A DNA stretch of 64,000 nt from Owenia fusiformis (lineage: Eukaryota; Annelida; Polychaeta; Sabellida; Oweniidae): contig CAIIXF020000001.1 of NCBI GenBank assembly GCA_903813345.2, forward strand, positions 32,794,866 to 32,858,865, given 5' to 3'. How positions within the stretch are numbered: position 1 is the stretch's first letter; each line of letters begins with the position of its first letter. The notes under the pieces were generated by a model. That model was given only the letters and a program-made list of their open reading frames with translations. It was not told where the DNA came from and searched no databases. Of this stretch, positions 39,103-48,560 are shown piece after piece. Position numbers and translations under genes: made by a program.

Positions 39103-40494
39103 TTATTCTTCTTCGGGAGTTTTTTCAGTAACTATGGGGTATCCAGTAAAGACCATAATACAGTTTATTTAGGTTTAGTATCTAGTTGGTGGGAAATTGG
39201 GTCAAATTTTTATCTAGGTCAAAGGTCAAGAACTAGGTCAAATCCAGTACTTTGTCACTTTCTTCGATTTTCTCGGTTGTCCTTCAATATTTTTGAACCG
39301 GGTTTTTTTCATTGTGTTCCTTATAAAAAAGTAGGAAACCTAAGGTTGATTTAGTTTTTTGATATCTCAAACCGATTTCGAGATATCGGTGTCCGAAAAC
39401 GAGGTCCAAAAAAAATTTCTCCGAATCAAATGTCCAGGATATTAGTCTTATAGGAAATTTTCTCAGGATTCCGAATCTGAAAACGAAATTTAGATCAGAC
39501 TTCCGGTTCTGAAGTTATGGCGTTTTGAAAGCTCAAAAATCGCTAAATTTTGAGCCCATGTTAAGTCAATGGGAAAAAAGATTTTTTTGAAGTGAAAAAT
39601 ACGAAATATAGACTAAGTTCAGCTAAATATAATGAAAGCTTTTAAAAGAATGAGACCTCAAAAGCCATCTAGCTTTAAAATTTGGACACCAAAATGCCTA
39701 GGTCAAAATCTAGGTCAAATTCAAAGTTTTTTCTTATTTTTGCGATTCTGACACTACACTTTAATTATATTCTTCGAAATTGTGTATACATGTAGCCAAG
39801 AGTGTGCTAATAGCGTTAGCCTTTTGCCGTCAGAAAGTATTGTGACCCACTTTTGAGATATGGTGTCCGAGAAGTAGGTCAAAATAAAAAGTTCTCCAAA
39901 TTTAACATTTGAGTTATGAATAAAGAATAGAATTTTCTCAGAAATCCGAATCTGCAAACCAAATTTCGATCCGACTTTCGGTTCCGAAGTTATGGCGTGT
40001 TCAAAAAGTAGGTCAAAATAAAAATTCGCCAAAGTTAATGTATGAGTTATGAATTAGGGGTAGAATTTTGTCAGGAATCCGAATCTTTAAATCAAATTTA
40101 GATCCGACTTCCAGTTCGGAAGTTATGGCGTTTTGAAATTTGGGAAAATCGATCTGATGGTATCCTGATAGAAAGTCAAGAGTAGAGAAGAAAATATTGA
40201 AAAATTCATCCATCCTTCCTATCTGATCCTATCCTATCCTTCCTTCGTATCCTTTCCTTCCTATCCTCTCCTATCATATCCTTTCTTCCTATTCTGTTCT
40301 ATCCTATCCTTCTTTCTTATTCTATCCTATCGTTCCTTCCCATTCTATCCTATCCTACCTTCCTGTTTTATTCATCTATCTTATTCTGGATGATTCAGCT
40401 TATCTGGATGACTCGGCTTATTTTAGATGACTGGGCTTAAAAAAGTCTGGATCTGGAGTCTGAAATTGAACTTCGTTCAATTTCCCAAGTCTAG
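39103..40494 (+). repeat. Unit B6, type L
   Basis: 1,392 bp; divergent 5' block (CGGGAGTTTTTTCAGTAAC); terminal box CCCAAGTCTAG. Confidence 0.85.
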
Positions 40495-42312
40495 TTATTA
40501 TTATTATTATTCTTTGGGAGTTTTTTCAATAACTATGAGGTATCCAGTAAGGGCCATAATACAGTTTATTTAGGTTCAGTATCTAGTTGATGGGAAATTG
40601 GGTCAAATTTTTATCTAGGTCAAAGGTCAAGAACTAGGTCAAATCCAGTACTTTGTCACTTTTTTCGATTTTCTCAGTCGTCCTTCAATATTTTTGATCC
40701 GTTTTTCTTTCATTGTGTTCCTCATAAAAAAGTAGTATTAAGAATGTCGATTTAGTTTTTTGATATCTCAAACCGATTTCGAGATATGGCGTCCAGAAAG
40801 TAGGTCACACCAAAACGTGCTCCAAATTCAATGTATGAGTTATGAATTAGGGGTAGAATTTTGTCAGGAATCCGAATCTACAAACCAAATTTCGATCCGA
40901 CTACTGGTTCGGAAGTTATGGCGTTTAGAAAACTCAAAAATCGCTAAATTTTGTGCCCATGTTAAGTCAATGGGAAAAAAAGATTTTTTTGAAGTGAAAA
41001 ATACGAAATATAGACTGAGTTCAGCTTAATTTAATGAAAGCCTTCAAAAGAAGGGGACCTCAAAAGCCATCTAGCTTCAGAATTTGGACACCAAAATTCC
41101 TAGGTCAAAATCTAGGTCAAATTCAAAGGTTTTCCTTATTTTTGCGATTCTGACACAACACTTCAATTATATTCTTCGAAATTGTGTATACATGTAGCCA
41201 AGAGTGTGCTAATAGTGTTAGCCTTTTGCCGTCAGAAAGTATTTTGACCCACTTTTGAGATATGGTGTCCGAAAAGTAGGTCAAAATAAAAAGTTCTTCA
41301 AATTTAACGTATGAGTTATGAATTAGGGGTAGAATTTTGTCAGGAATCCGAATCTGCAAACCAAATTTCGATCTGACTTCAGGTTCGGAAGTTATGGCGT
41401 GTCCGAAAAGTAGGTCAAAATTAAAAAGTTCTCCAAATTTAACGTATGAGTTATGAATTAGGGGTAGAATTTTGTCAGGAATCCGAATCTGCAAACCAAA
41501 TTTCGATCTGACTTCAGGTTCGGAAGTTATGGCGTGTCCGAAAATTAGGTCAAAATAAAAAGTTCTCCAAATTTAACGTATGAGTTATGAATTAGGGGTA
41601 GAATTTTGTCAGGAATCCGAATCTGCAAACCAAATTTCGATCCAACTTCCGGTTCGGAAGTTATTGCGTGTCCGAAAAGTAGGTTAAAATAAAAAGTTTC
41701 CAAATTTAACGTATGAGTTATGAATTAGGGGGAGAATTTTGACAGGAATCCGAATCTGCAAACCAAATTTCGATCCGACTTCCGGTTCCGAAGTTATGGC
41801 GTGTCCAAAAAGTAGGTCAAAATAAAAATTCGCCAAATTTAATGTATGAGTTATGAATTAGGAGTAGAATTTTGTCAGGAATCCGAATCTTTAAATCAAA
41901 TTTAGATCCGACTTCCGGTTCGGAAGTGATGGTGTTTTGAAATTTCAGAAAATCGATCTGATGGTATCCTGATAGAAAGTCAAGAGTAGAGAAGAAAATA
42001 TTGAAAAATTCATCCATCCTTCCTATCTGATCCTATCCTATCCTTCCTATCTATCCTTCCTTCGTATCCTTTCCTTCCTATCCTCTCCTATCATATCCTT
42101 TCTTCCTATTCTGTTCTATCCTATCCTTCTTTCTTATTCTATCCTATCGTTTCTTCCCATTCTATCCTATCCTACCTTCCTATTTTATCCATCCATCTTA
42201 TTCTGGATGACTCAGCTTCTTCTGGATGACTCGGCTTATTTTAGATGACTGGGCTTAAAAAAGTGTAGATCTGGAGTCTGAAATTGAACTTCGTTCAATT
42301 TCCAAAGTCTAG
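40495..42312 (+). repeat. Unit B7, type L with core expansion
   Basis: 1,818 bp; about six cores between 41,258 and 41,937; microsatellite about 42,007-42,197. Terminal CTAG 42,309-42,312 marks the 3' end of array B. Confidence 0.85.
41258..41937 (+). repeat. Expanded 133-bp core block in unit B7
   Basis: About five to six consecutive cores. Unlike the expansion in A9, several cores here end CTGACTTCAGGTTCGGAAG, so this expansion is independent. Confidence 0.8.
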
Positions 42313-43625
42313 TTATTGTTATGTTCATCAGATCGCAATTGTTGAACCAATTCCCAGAATCGTTTTGGATCTGATTTTTCTAGAGAGTCGATTTGCTTCA
42401 ATATATTCTGTTTATATATTTTCATTGATTTCCTTAAAAACGATTTGTAGGTTTTTTTTTGTTCCAAATATTTGTTTCTGAGAAAAGGATCATTTGGGAA
42501 TTTATGCAAAAGTTTGCCTAAATATAGTACCTGGCGTTTAATCTTCTAACAATCTTTATTAAACCATTTTTTGTTTTTATTTTTATAATTCTTTGAAGGT
42601 GATTTAAATTTTAAAGACGAATTAGCAGCGTCTTAAATAATTGATGACAATGCATCACAGCATTCGTCAATACCCATTTGGTTATTGCAGTAGTCTGTAT
42701 TATTGAACGAGTCTATCTTATTAACAATGTCTGATGATTTTAGCGCTTCGAGGAATTTACTTTTAGAAATATCGTTCCAAATGAATTTGCCATTATGAGG
42801 TTTGAGCTGATCGAAATTTGAATCGATTTGACTTGGTATCTCCATTTGTAAAGCAATTAATAAATGATCCGATAGATGAGTTGGATGTTTAACCTCAAAA
42901 GTATTGGTACATGGGTAAAGAAGTTCACTGACTATACCATAATCAATGGTACTGCAACCTAAATGGTTAAAAAATGTATATCGTCCCCATACGTCACCTA
43001 TCTTACGCCCATTAAGTATTCTTAATTGAAAACTATGGCATAATTGTAGCAAACATTTTCCTAGCGCGTTTACTGTTTTGTCCATATTCATACGTGGACC
43101 TATATCAATGTCTGGTATATATCTCCATATAATTATCTGAATCATCTGGAATATAATCTAGCTTGTCAGATGTTCGGCCGTTAAAATCGCCTAAAAGCAT
43201 TAGATCGCCCAAATTGGAATACTTTGCAATATCCCTTTCTAACATACTTATTTCACTTTCATTCTCATCTGATTGAGTCTCATTTGGTCGTAAATACACT
43301 CCACATATACAAATGTCATTAGAGGCGGCGAAGAATTGTTTGTTAAATTTAACCCATATTGAGGAATTTGACATTTTAATTATTTTGATACCCTGTTTTA
43401 TCTCATTTCTGATAAGTACTGACAAGCCTCCTGAATGCCGTTTGGCCCCGGGACTTTTGGTCCTTATTACACTCTAACTATAAAAACCTTCAATAACGAA
43501 ATTTGACGAGAGCCATGTCTCTTCCAGGAAAATTAAATCGTGTTGTTTGACTTCGTACTATCTGACAACTTGGCTTGAGTCAAGCCCTGAATATTCCATG
43601 CTGCTAATTTAATATAACGCCTACT
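42313..43625 (-). pseudogene. LINE-A ORF2, endonuclease half
   Basis: APE-type endonuclease that would nick target DNA for target-primed reverse transcription. On the minus strand: start of domain IKLAAWNIQGLTQAKLSD (about 43,565-43,612), frameshift near 43,555, EETW (about 43,525), an in-frame stop near 43,475, LLGDFNGRTSD (about 43,170-43,200), frameshift near 43,135, STIDYG (about 42,940) and LSDHLLIAL (about 42,860). The linker includes KNKNKKWF (about 42,570) and KSDPKRFWELVQQLRSDEHN, and is cut by array B. The key residues N, E, D, N and SDH are visible, but stops and frameshifts make it a pseudogene. Confidence 0.85.
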
Positions 43626-44288
43626 TTGATTATGAAAAGCTGCCATCCAACTTGACATCGTGTGACCAATACTTAAAGACAAATTTAAAGCCGAGTTCTT
43701 CAGAACCCTAAACTTTGCTAATAATTGTACAAGGAATAATATTACCAGTAATCCTATCTAAAAACTTACCTATAACAGATTAATTAGAAAAAAACATAGA
43801 TGTATGTACGACAACACACTGCATCATAATCATATAGTTTTCTATGTTGATACACAGATCATTCGGAATGATCAAAGATCAGTAATTTGAGATTTGTAAT
43901 TGCTGTACATAGATATGATGCGGTGGATTAATATGAGTTATCTAAATATAAAACAACATTTATTTGAGATGCTGTAAAGAAGTTGTATACGGTGGCTGTT
44001 ACACACCGTTTTATCTGGTAATACATGCATTCATGTTTTACTAACCAAATGCATTTAATGCATTATTCAATTAAATCAAGTGCAGCATTAACGATAGCCT
44101 TGCCCCAAGTCGGTCTCTTTTACTTATCTTGATTTCTATTATGACCGCCTTGTACCAAAGAGAAAGTCACGTGCTTTACCGACAGTTTGTTTATGTCGGT
44201 GATTTAATAATTCAAAATCAGATAGAGTAAAAAATACCGACTTGGGACAAGGCTACATTAACGACACTACGTAGAATATAAGATTTTG
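43626..44288. other. LINE-A inter-ORF sequence
   Basis: No coding frame recognised apart from a MITE inserted at 44,095-44,255. After removing the MITE, about 490 bp separate ORF1 from ORF2. The stretch is AT-rich; an ATGATGCGGTGGA string occurs at about 43,917 and again at about 44,398 in ORF1, perhaps an old partial duplication. Confidence 0.5.
44095..44255. mobile_element. 161-bp MITE with 9-bp target duplication
   Basis: Terminal inverted repeats of about 30 bp: TAGCCTTGCCCCAAGTCGGT at the left, and the complement of ACCGACTTGGGACAAGGCTA at the right. CATTAACGA flanks both sides (44,086-44,094 and 44,256-44,264). A 9-bp duplication is usual for Mutator-like elements. No coding capacity. 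Confidence 0.85.
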
Positions 44289-46557
44289 TTATACATTCCA
44301 CCCTGCAAAGTATTGGGATGGGTGATTATGTTGAACTGGTATTGGTTGCCACTGATATTGTGGATATTTTGTATATTGTGGTTGCTGCATATTAATATGA
44401 TGCGGTGGAATTTGTCCCTGCCAAGGACTTGGATACATTTGTGGGTACACATGGCTAGTAGACTGTCCTGTCGGAGTCGGTAGTGTTTTTTGTAATTGAT
44501 ATTGTTTGCATCGTTCACATAGATAGGTTCATCACTCACTGGTGTCACATGTTTCACATCCTTGGACTGTGATTCTGGTTTGGGTCGGGACGTCTATTGG
44601 TTCTTGTAGGCCACCCCAGGACTGCAGAACGAATTGAAGCTGCGAGTTTAATCGTGCCACTTTTATTTGGATGGGAACCGCCCTGTTGTATGTATGTGCC
44701 CTCGGACTTCAAGGAGAAGGCACTATGCGTGTCTATGATTGTCATGTCGGACTTAAGACACATTTGTTTGATATGTTCATTCACTGGGATAACATCAAAC
44801 CCATCATACCTGGGTAGAAGGCTGCATACATATATAGACGCATTTGGATCTTTTTCTCTTATTGCTCCTACTAATCGTATGTAGCCTTTATTGATAGTCT
44901 CTAGGGAGTCTCCGTTTGCGAGATTATTTGTCCCTATTGCAATAATGTATCTTTGTTTCGTTACATCGGACGACGAAATCGTGTCACAAGCATCTTCGAG
45001 AGTGTATGCCAGTGTTTTGCTTACAATTTTACCTCTGAATAGTAACCTCCTGTCAATGGCTTTACCCGTGGAATCATGTATGAGAAGAGTATCTGAACCA
45101 TAATCGTGAGTTGTATTTTGAGGGATACTAGTAGACTGAGGTCGTTTTGACCTGGGAGCTGATGTCTTCGAGTTTAGCTTTTAGTTCTTCATTCTCTGCT
45201 TAGCCTTGAGTTTCATGAACTCCGCATTATCATGTACTGATTTATTTTCTTTCATATCGCAATTTGCTCCACATTCAATGTGTTCATCTTGATGGTTTGG
45301 CATTTTAGCTTTGAGCTCGTTAATTTCTGCCTTGGTTTTTAAACCTTTAACACTTTCTGTCTTATTTTCTTTGATGTTATCGTTTTCTACTCTAGTCTGC
45401 ATATCAGCGGACTTGGCGGCTTCTAACATTTGCATTTGTTGAACTTGTATTTCTAATTTAGAAATCCTCGCAGTAGTCTTTTGGCTTTCACTGGTATTTA
45501 CGCTTATACGTTTGTTACATTCATCAGTGAATTTATTGAATTTATGTTCTAGTGTTTCTATTTGATTGTGTCTACGCTGTGTTTCTAGTTTCACTGCAGA
45601 TTTCAAGCTTGACATCATCTCTCTTTGCTCCTCTTGAAACATATCGTTGTTTTGTTTCAGTGTTATGTTTTCATCTTTGATCTCATTTAACGCTAACGAA
45701 AGTTCAACTAGTGATGTTTGCAGATTCGAAATTACCCTTTCCACGTCGGTTAATTTACCTTTGGGTGACACACAATGGTAACTTTCCTTGGCGCCATTCA
45801 TCAATTCGGGAATTTCCTTAATGCATTCATTTTTATCACCTGTATTTTTCTTTCCGTCAGTAGCGCTTTCTTTCTCCTGAATGATATGATCAGTTTTGCT
45901 TTTATTTCTGATAAGCATCGGGGAGAATGCCATAGCTGGTATATCGTCAAGTTTTTTTCGTGTATGTCTCTTGATAATTCTGTCTTGGTTTGTTGTATTT
46001 GTATTTGTTACATTACGCGTCATTTCAGTGCTTTGAAATGATATGTCATCCTCATGTTCATTTTCAACAAGGATCGTGTCATCTTGCTCTGTAATTCCTT
46101 CTTCTATGTCCATGCTCAAGAGCATGGGGAAATCTGTTTTGAATAGACTCGCACGCGCCCCTTGAACTTGAATAGTACCGGTAGATAAAAACATCGTTAT
46201 CTTAAAGCACTTTTCGTCATGTATCCCCTTGAGATTTACATCAACTGAAACAAACTTCCAGATATCACTATCGTCTGGTTTCCAATCGATATCATATATA
46301 TTTTTCTTCCAATCATTATAAAAGAGCCATAACACGCTGACCCAGTGAGGTAAACGATCCACCGTCGTCTTAAAAACAATGTAGTTGTCTGAACCATCAT
46401 CAGTGTTAATGGCTTCAAATATTGCTTTTTTAGCTTTTATGCCCGATGGAGCTTTCAGTTTGATTGGAATTTTTCCTTTACATTGTTTCTTTACATCATT
46501 GTATTTGTTTTTAACATTTGAGTCTTCACAATACGTTTTGAGATCATCAGCACTCAT
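44289..46557 (-). pseudogene. LINE-A ORF1: coiled coil plus SGNH esterase-like domain
   Basis: Non-catalytic first ORF of the LINE, expected to bind element RNA. ATG at 46,555-46,557 (MSADDLKTY...). The first 458 codons hold an unrecognised N-terminal domain with HWVSVLWLFYNDW (about residues 71-83) and, from about residue 275, a long coiled coil. Two frameshifts (about 45,170-45,185 and 45,145) lead into an SGNH-hydrolase-like domain: LLIHDSTGK (about 45,075; nucleophile Ser), IAIGTNNL (about 44,925), GGSHPNKSG (about 44,670; His kept, the usual Asp of DxxH replaced). Another frameshift near 44,500 leads to a Pro/Gln-rich tail ending in TAA at 44,289. Esterase domains are known in CR1-like ORF1 proteins. 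Decayed. Confidence 0.85.
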
Positions 46558-46637
46558 AATGCAATCATATGTACAAAATCCCGGTAATTTCGTTAAAAAT
46601 TACACTGAACGAAACGACTGTTCTATGACGTCTTTCC
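46558..46637. other. Probable LINE-A 5' UTR remnant
   Basis: Short stretch between the ORF1 start and the hAT-like element, including the 8-bp duplication at 46,630-46,637. No other signal seen. Confidence 0.4.
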
Positions 46638-47460
46638 CATAGGCTAAGGGTTAAGTAATAGTAAGCTGTATATAGAAGAGACAGGTAAACAATTAGGATT
46701 GAAAAAAATTTCAAAAACTTGCCGTCTTGGTACGAGTTCTCCTTACTGGTATCGAGTCGTACCACCAAATCTCCCAAGAATCTTCTCCAAAGTGTTTTCG
46801 AAACGTATATTGTTGAATATTTCAAATCTATATCCTAACTCTTCGATAAGACAGCATAAAAAACACCAACTGTACGAACCTGCAATTGCCCGGCAAGTTG
46901 AAACTTCCGGACACATGAAAAGATTGAATCTTGTAACGATTGATTTGATTGGTTGTAATTAGAAGTTTAAAATTCCAAGAAAAATGTTAATTTCACCATT
47001 TAAATTGGGTTTAAAAAGATATTATATGAATCAGATGTTTTGATAAATAATTATTAAGTAAACCTTTTATAGTTTTGTACACTTAAATTGATTGTTATTT
47101 CTAGAAAATGAATTACATTTTAGAGAACCAGATAGGTGTCACTGGCGGCGGTTAGCAGGAACCAATCAAATTCCTTGTTTCAAACTTCCATTCAACACGG
47201 AAATCCGGGTAACTTGCCAGGCAATTGTAGGTTTTCAGAATATCTCGCCCCAAGACGGCTTTATTCACTCTATATCACTTGAATGTGGTTGATTCATAGG
47301 TAAGAATTGAGAACTATCAATTTTGGATCAACTCTGCATTGTTTTTTGAAAATTATACACAAATAATGTTAAAATCGCCATGTTAACAAGTGGCCTAAAT
47401 CCTAGTTGTTCACCTGTCTCTTCTGTATACAGCTTACTATTACTTAACCCTTAGCCTATG
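46638..47460. mobile_element. hAT-like non-autonomous transposon (823 bp)
   Basis: Inverted termini CATAGGCTAAGGGTTAAGTA... (46,638-46,700) and the complement at about 47,400-47,460, pairing over roughly 60 bp with few mismatches. GTCTTTCC is duplicated exactly at 46,630-46,637 and 47,461-47,468. An 8-bp target duplication and CA...TG termini fit the hAT superfamily. Short internal frames are not transposase-like. Confidence 0.85.
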
Positions 47461-47468
47461 GTCTTTCC

Positions 47469-48375
47469 TATGGTTGAAGACCACAGTAGAGTTTCCCATA
47501 GGTGGCCATTATAACATTTTACCCTGTATCTTATTAACGATTAGTATCCAAGCCTAGTGCAACATACCACAGTGTTCGGGAGAGACTCGCCTAGCCTGCT
47601 ATAACAATCTTACCATGGGTTGTCCACCGAATTTTTGAAATAAATAAACTTGAAGACACTAACCCCCTCTATCGTCAGATTTCTCAGAGAATTCTGGTAA
47701 AATCACCAAGGTCAAAATCACTCCGCCGCCAGCTTAAAATGAGATTTCCCACTGAACTCTGACTGTTTTCAGATAAATTAGGACCTACCCTATAAATATT
47801 TAGTCCCGATTCATTTCCCAAACGCCAGATGGCGCTCCGATGGGGTAGGGAAGGAGAAAATGACTTTTTATTCAGAAAACCAAATTACTAACCGCTAATG
47901 TCCTTACTCAGGACTATATCCTATATCGGCTGCTACATGGGCGATAATAGGGTGTGAGTCTAACATTTAAATCAAAAGTCCTCACCATTTGATCTTCTTA
48001 ACTTTGCATCTCTCATTTCAAGTGTCATTTGCGTCTCTATAACGTATTCTATTTTATATCCTATGTACTTTTAGCAAATTCCTTATCTAAATGTCACATT
48101 TTAAGATAATGTGCCAAGCGAGTAAAGGGTGATATGTAATACGTTGAATTGCCGAACGTAACTAACAATATGTTTTCTATCAATTGAAGTACCCATGATA
48201 GTAAAAAATATCAATCAAACAATTTGAAAAATTATGAATAGGGACCCCATGTCAGCATTTTTTCTAAATATTGAACCTATTTACTCAAAAGAGGATCTTT
48301 TCTTTTTCTTATTTTTATTGCATGAAAGCATTATTATCCTGGAAGTCCTGTCTATCGAAGTATTTCGTTTTCAAA
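47469..48375. other. Intergenic sequence between the two LINEs
   Basis: No gene, RNA or repeat recognised. CGCCAGATGGCGC at about 47,822 is a short palindrome that also occurs in the inverted repeat near 55,988. Confidence 0.4.
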
Positions 48376-48560
48376 TTTTTTTTTTTTTTTTTTATTTATT
48401 TATATATTTATACAAAGAATACAGTAAACAAGTGCACATGTGCTTGTGGCTGGGCATCAGCATTATCAGCCACGTTATATGATGAAAATCAATTAACAGT
48501 ATTCAATCAATTATTAAAATAGGGGTTGTATTTGTGGAGGGTTACAGTGGTGGGGGTGAC

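Larger units (their letters stand above)
31657..42317 (+). mobile_element. Array B: Helitron-like array inserted in LINE-A ORF2
   Basis: Seven units, 10.66 kb including one flanking TTATT. The left edge is TTATT (31,652-31,656) then a mini-hairpin AGACTCCAGAT; the right edge is ATCTGGAGTCT (42,269-42,279), hairpin, CTAG (42,309-42,312), TTATT (42,313-42,317). Removing the insertion and one TTATT restores an in-frame LINE ORF2 across the join (DEHNN-KTSNIDADSW). The insert therefore arrived after the LINE and left the target otherwise intact. Confidence 0.85.
29323..46557 (-). mobile_element. LINE-A: CR1/L2-like retrotransposon, interrupted and decayed
   Basis: One minus-strand element in two parts, 42,313-46,557 (ORF1, endonuclease) and 29,323-31,656 (reverse transcriptase, C-terminal finger, 3' end), separated by array B. 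The 3' end on the minus strand is ...AATAAACTTATTAATAA, an AT-rich tail without long poly(A), as in CR1/L2 elements. ORF1 carries an esterase, known from CR1-like elements. Several frameshifts and stops make it non-functional. The 5' UTR extent upstream of 46,557 is not resolved. Confidence 0.85.

Noticed and set aside
1565-40032. Recurrent minus-strand open frames of about 92 codons in many units (e.g. 1565-1843, 21235-21513, 38357-38635)
   Set aside because: They run through 133-bp core repeats whose period is not a multiple of three, differ in length between units and include frame changes. They exist because the DNA is repeated, not because a protein is conserved.
1-42312. CRISPR-like array
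   Set aside because: Repeats are 1.4 kb and 133 bp without unique spacers, and the window is eukaryotic.
46565-46962. Open frames upstream of LINE-A ORF1
   Set aside because: They cross the left terminus of the hAT-like element and match nothing.
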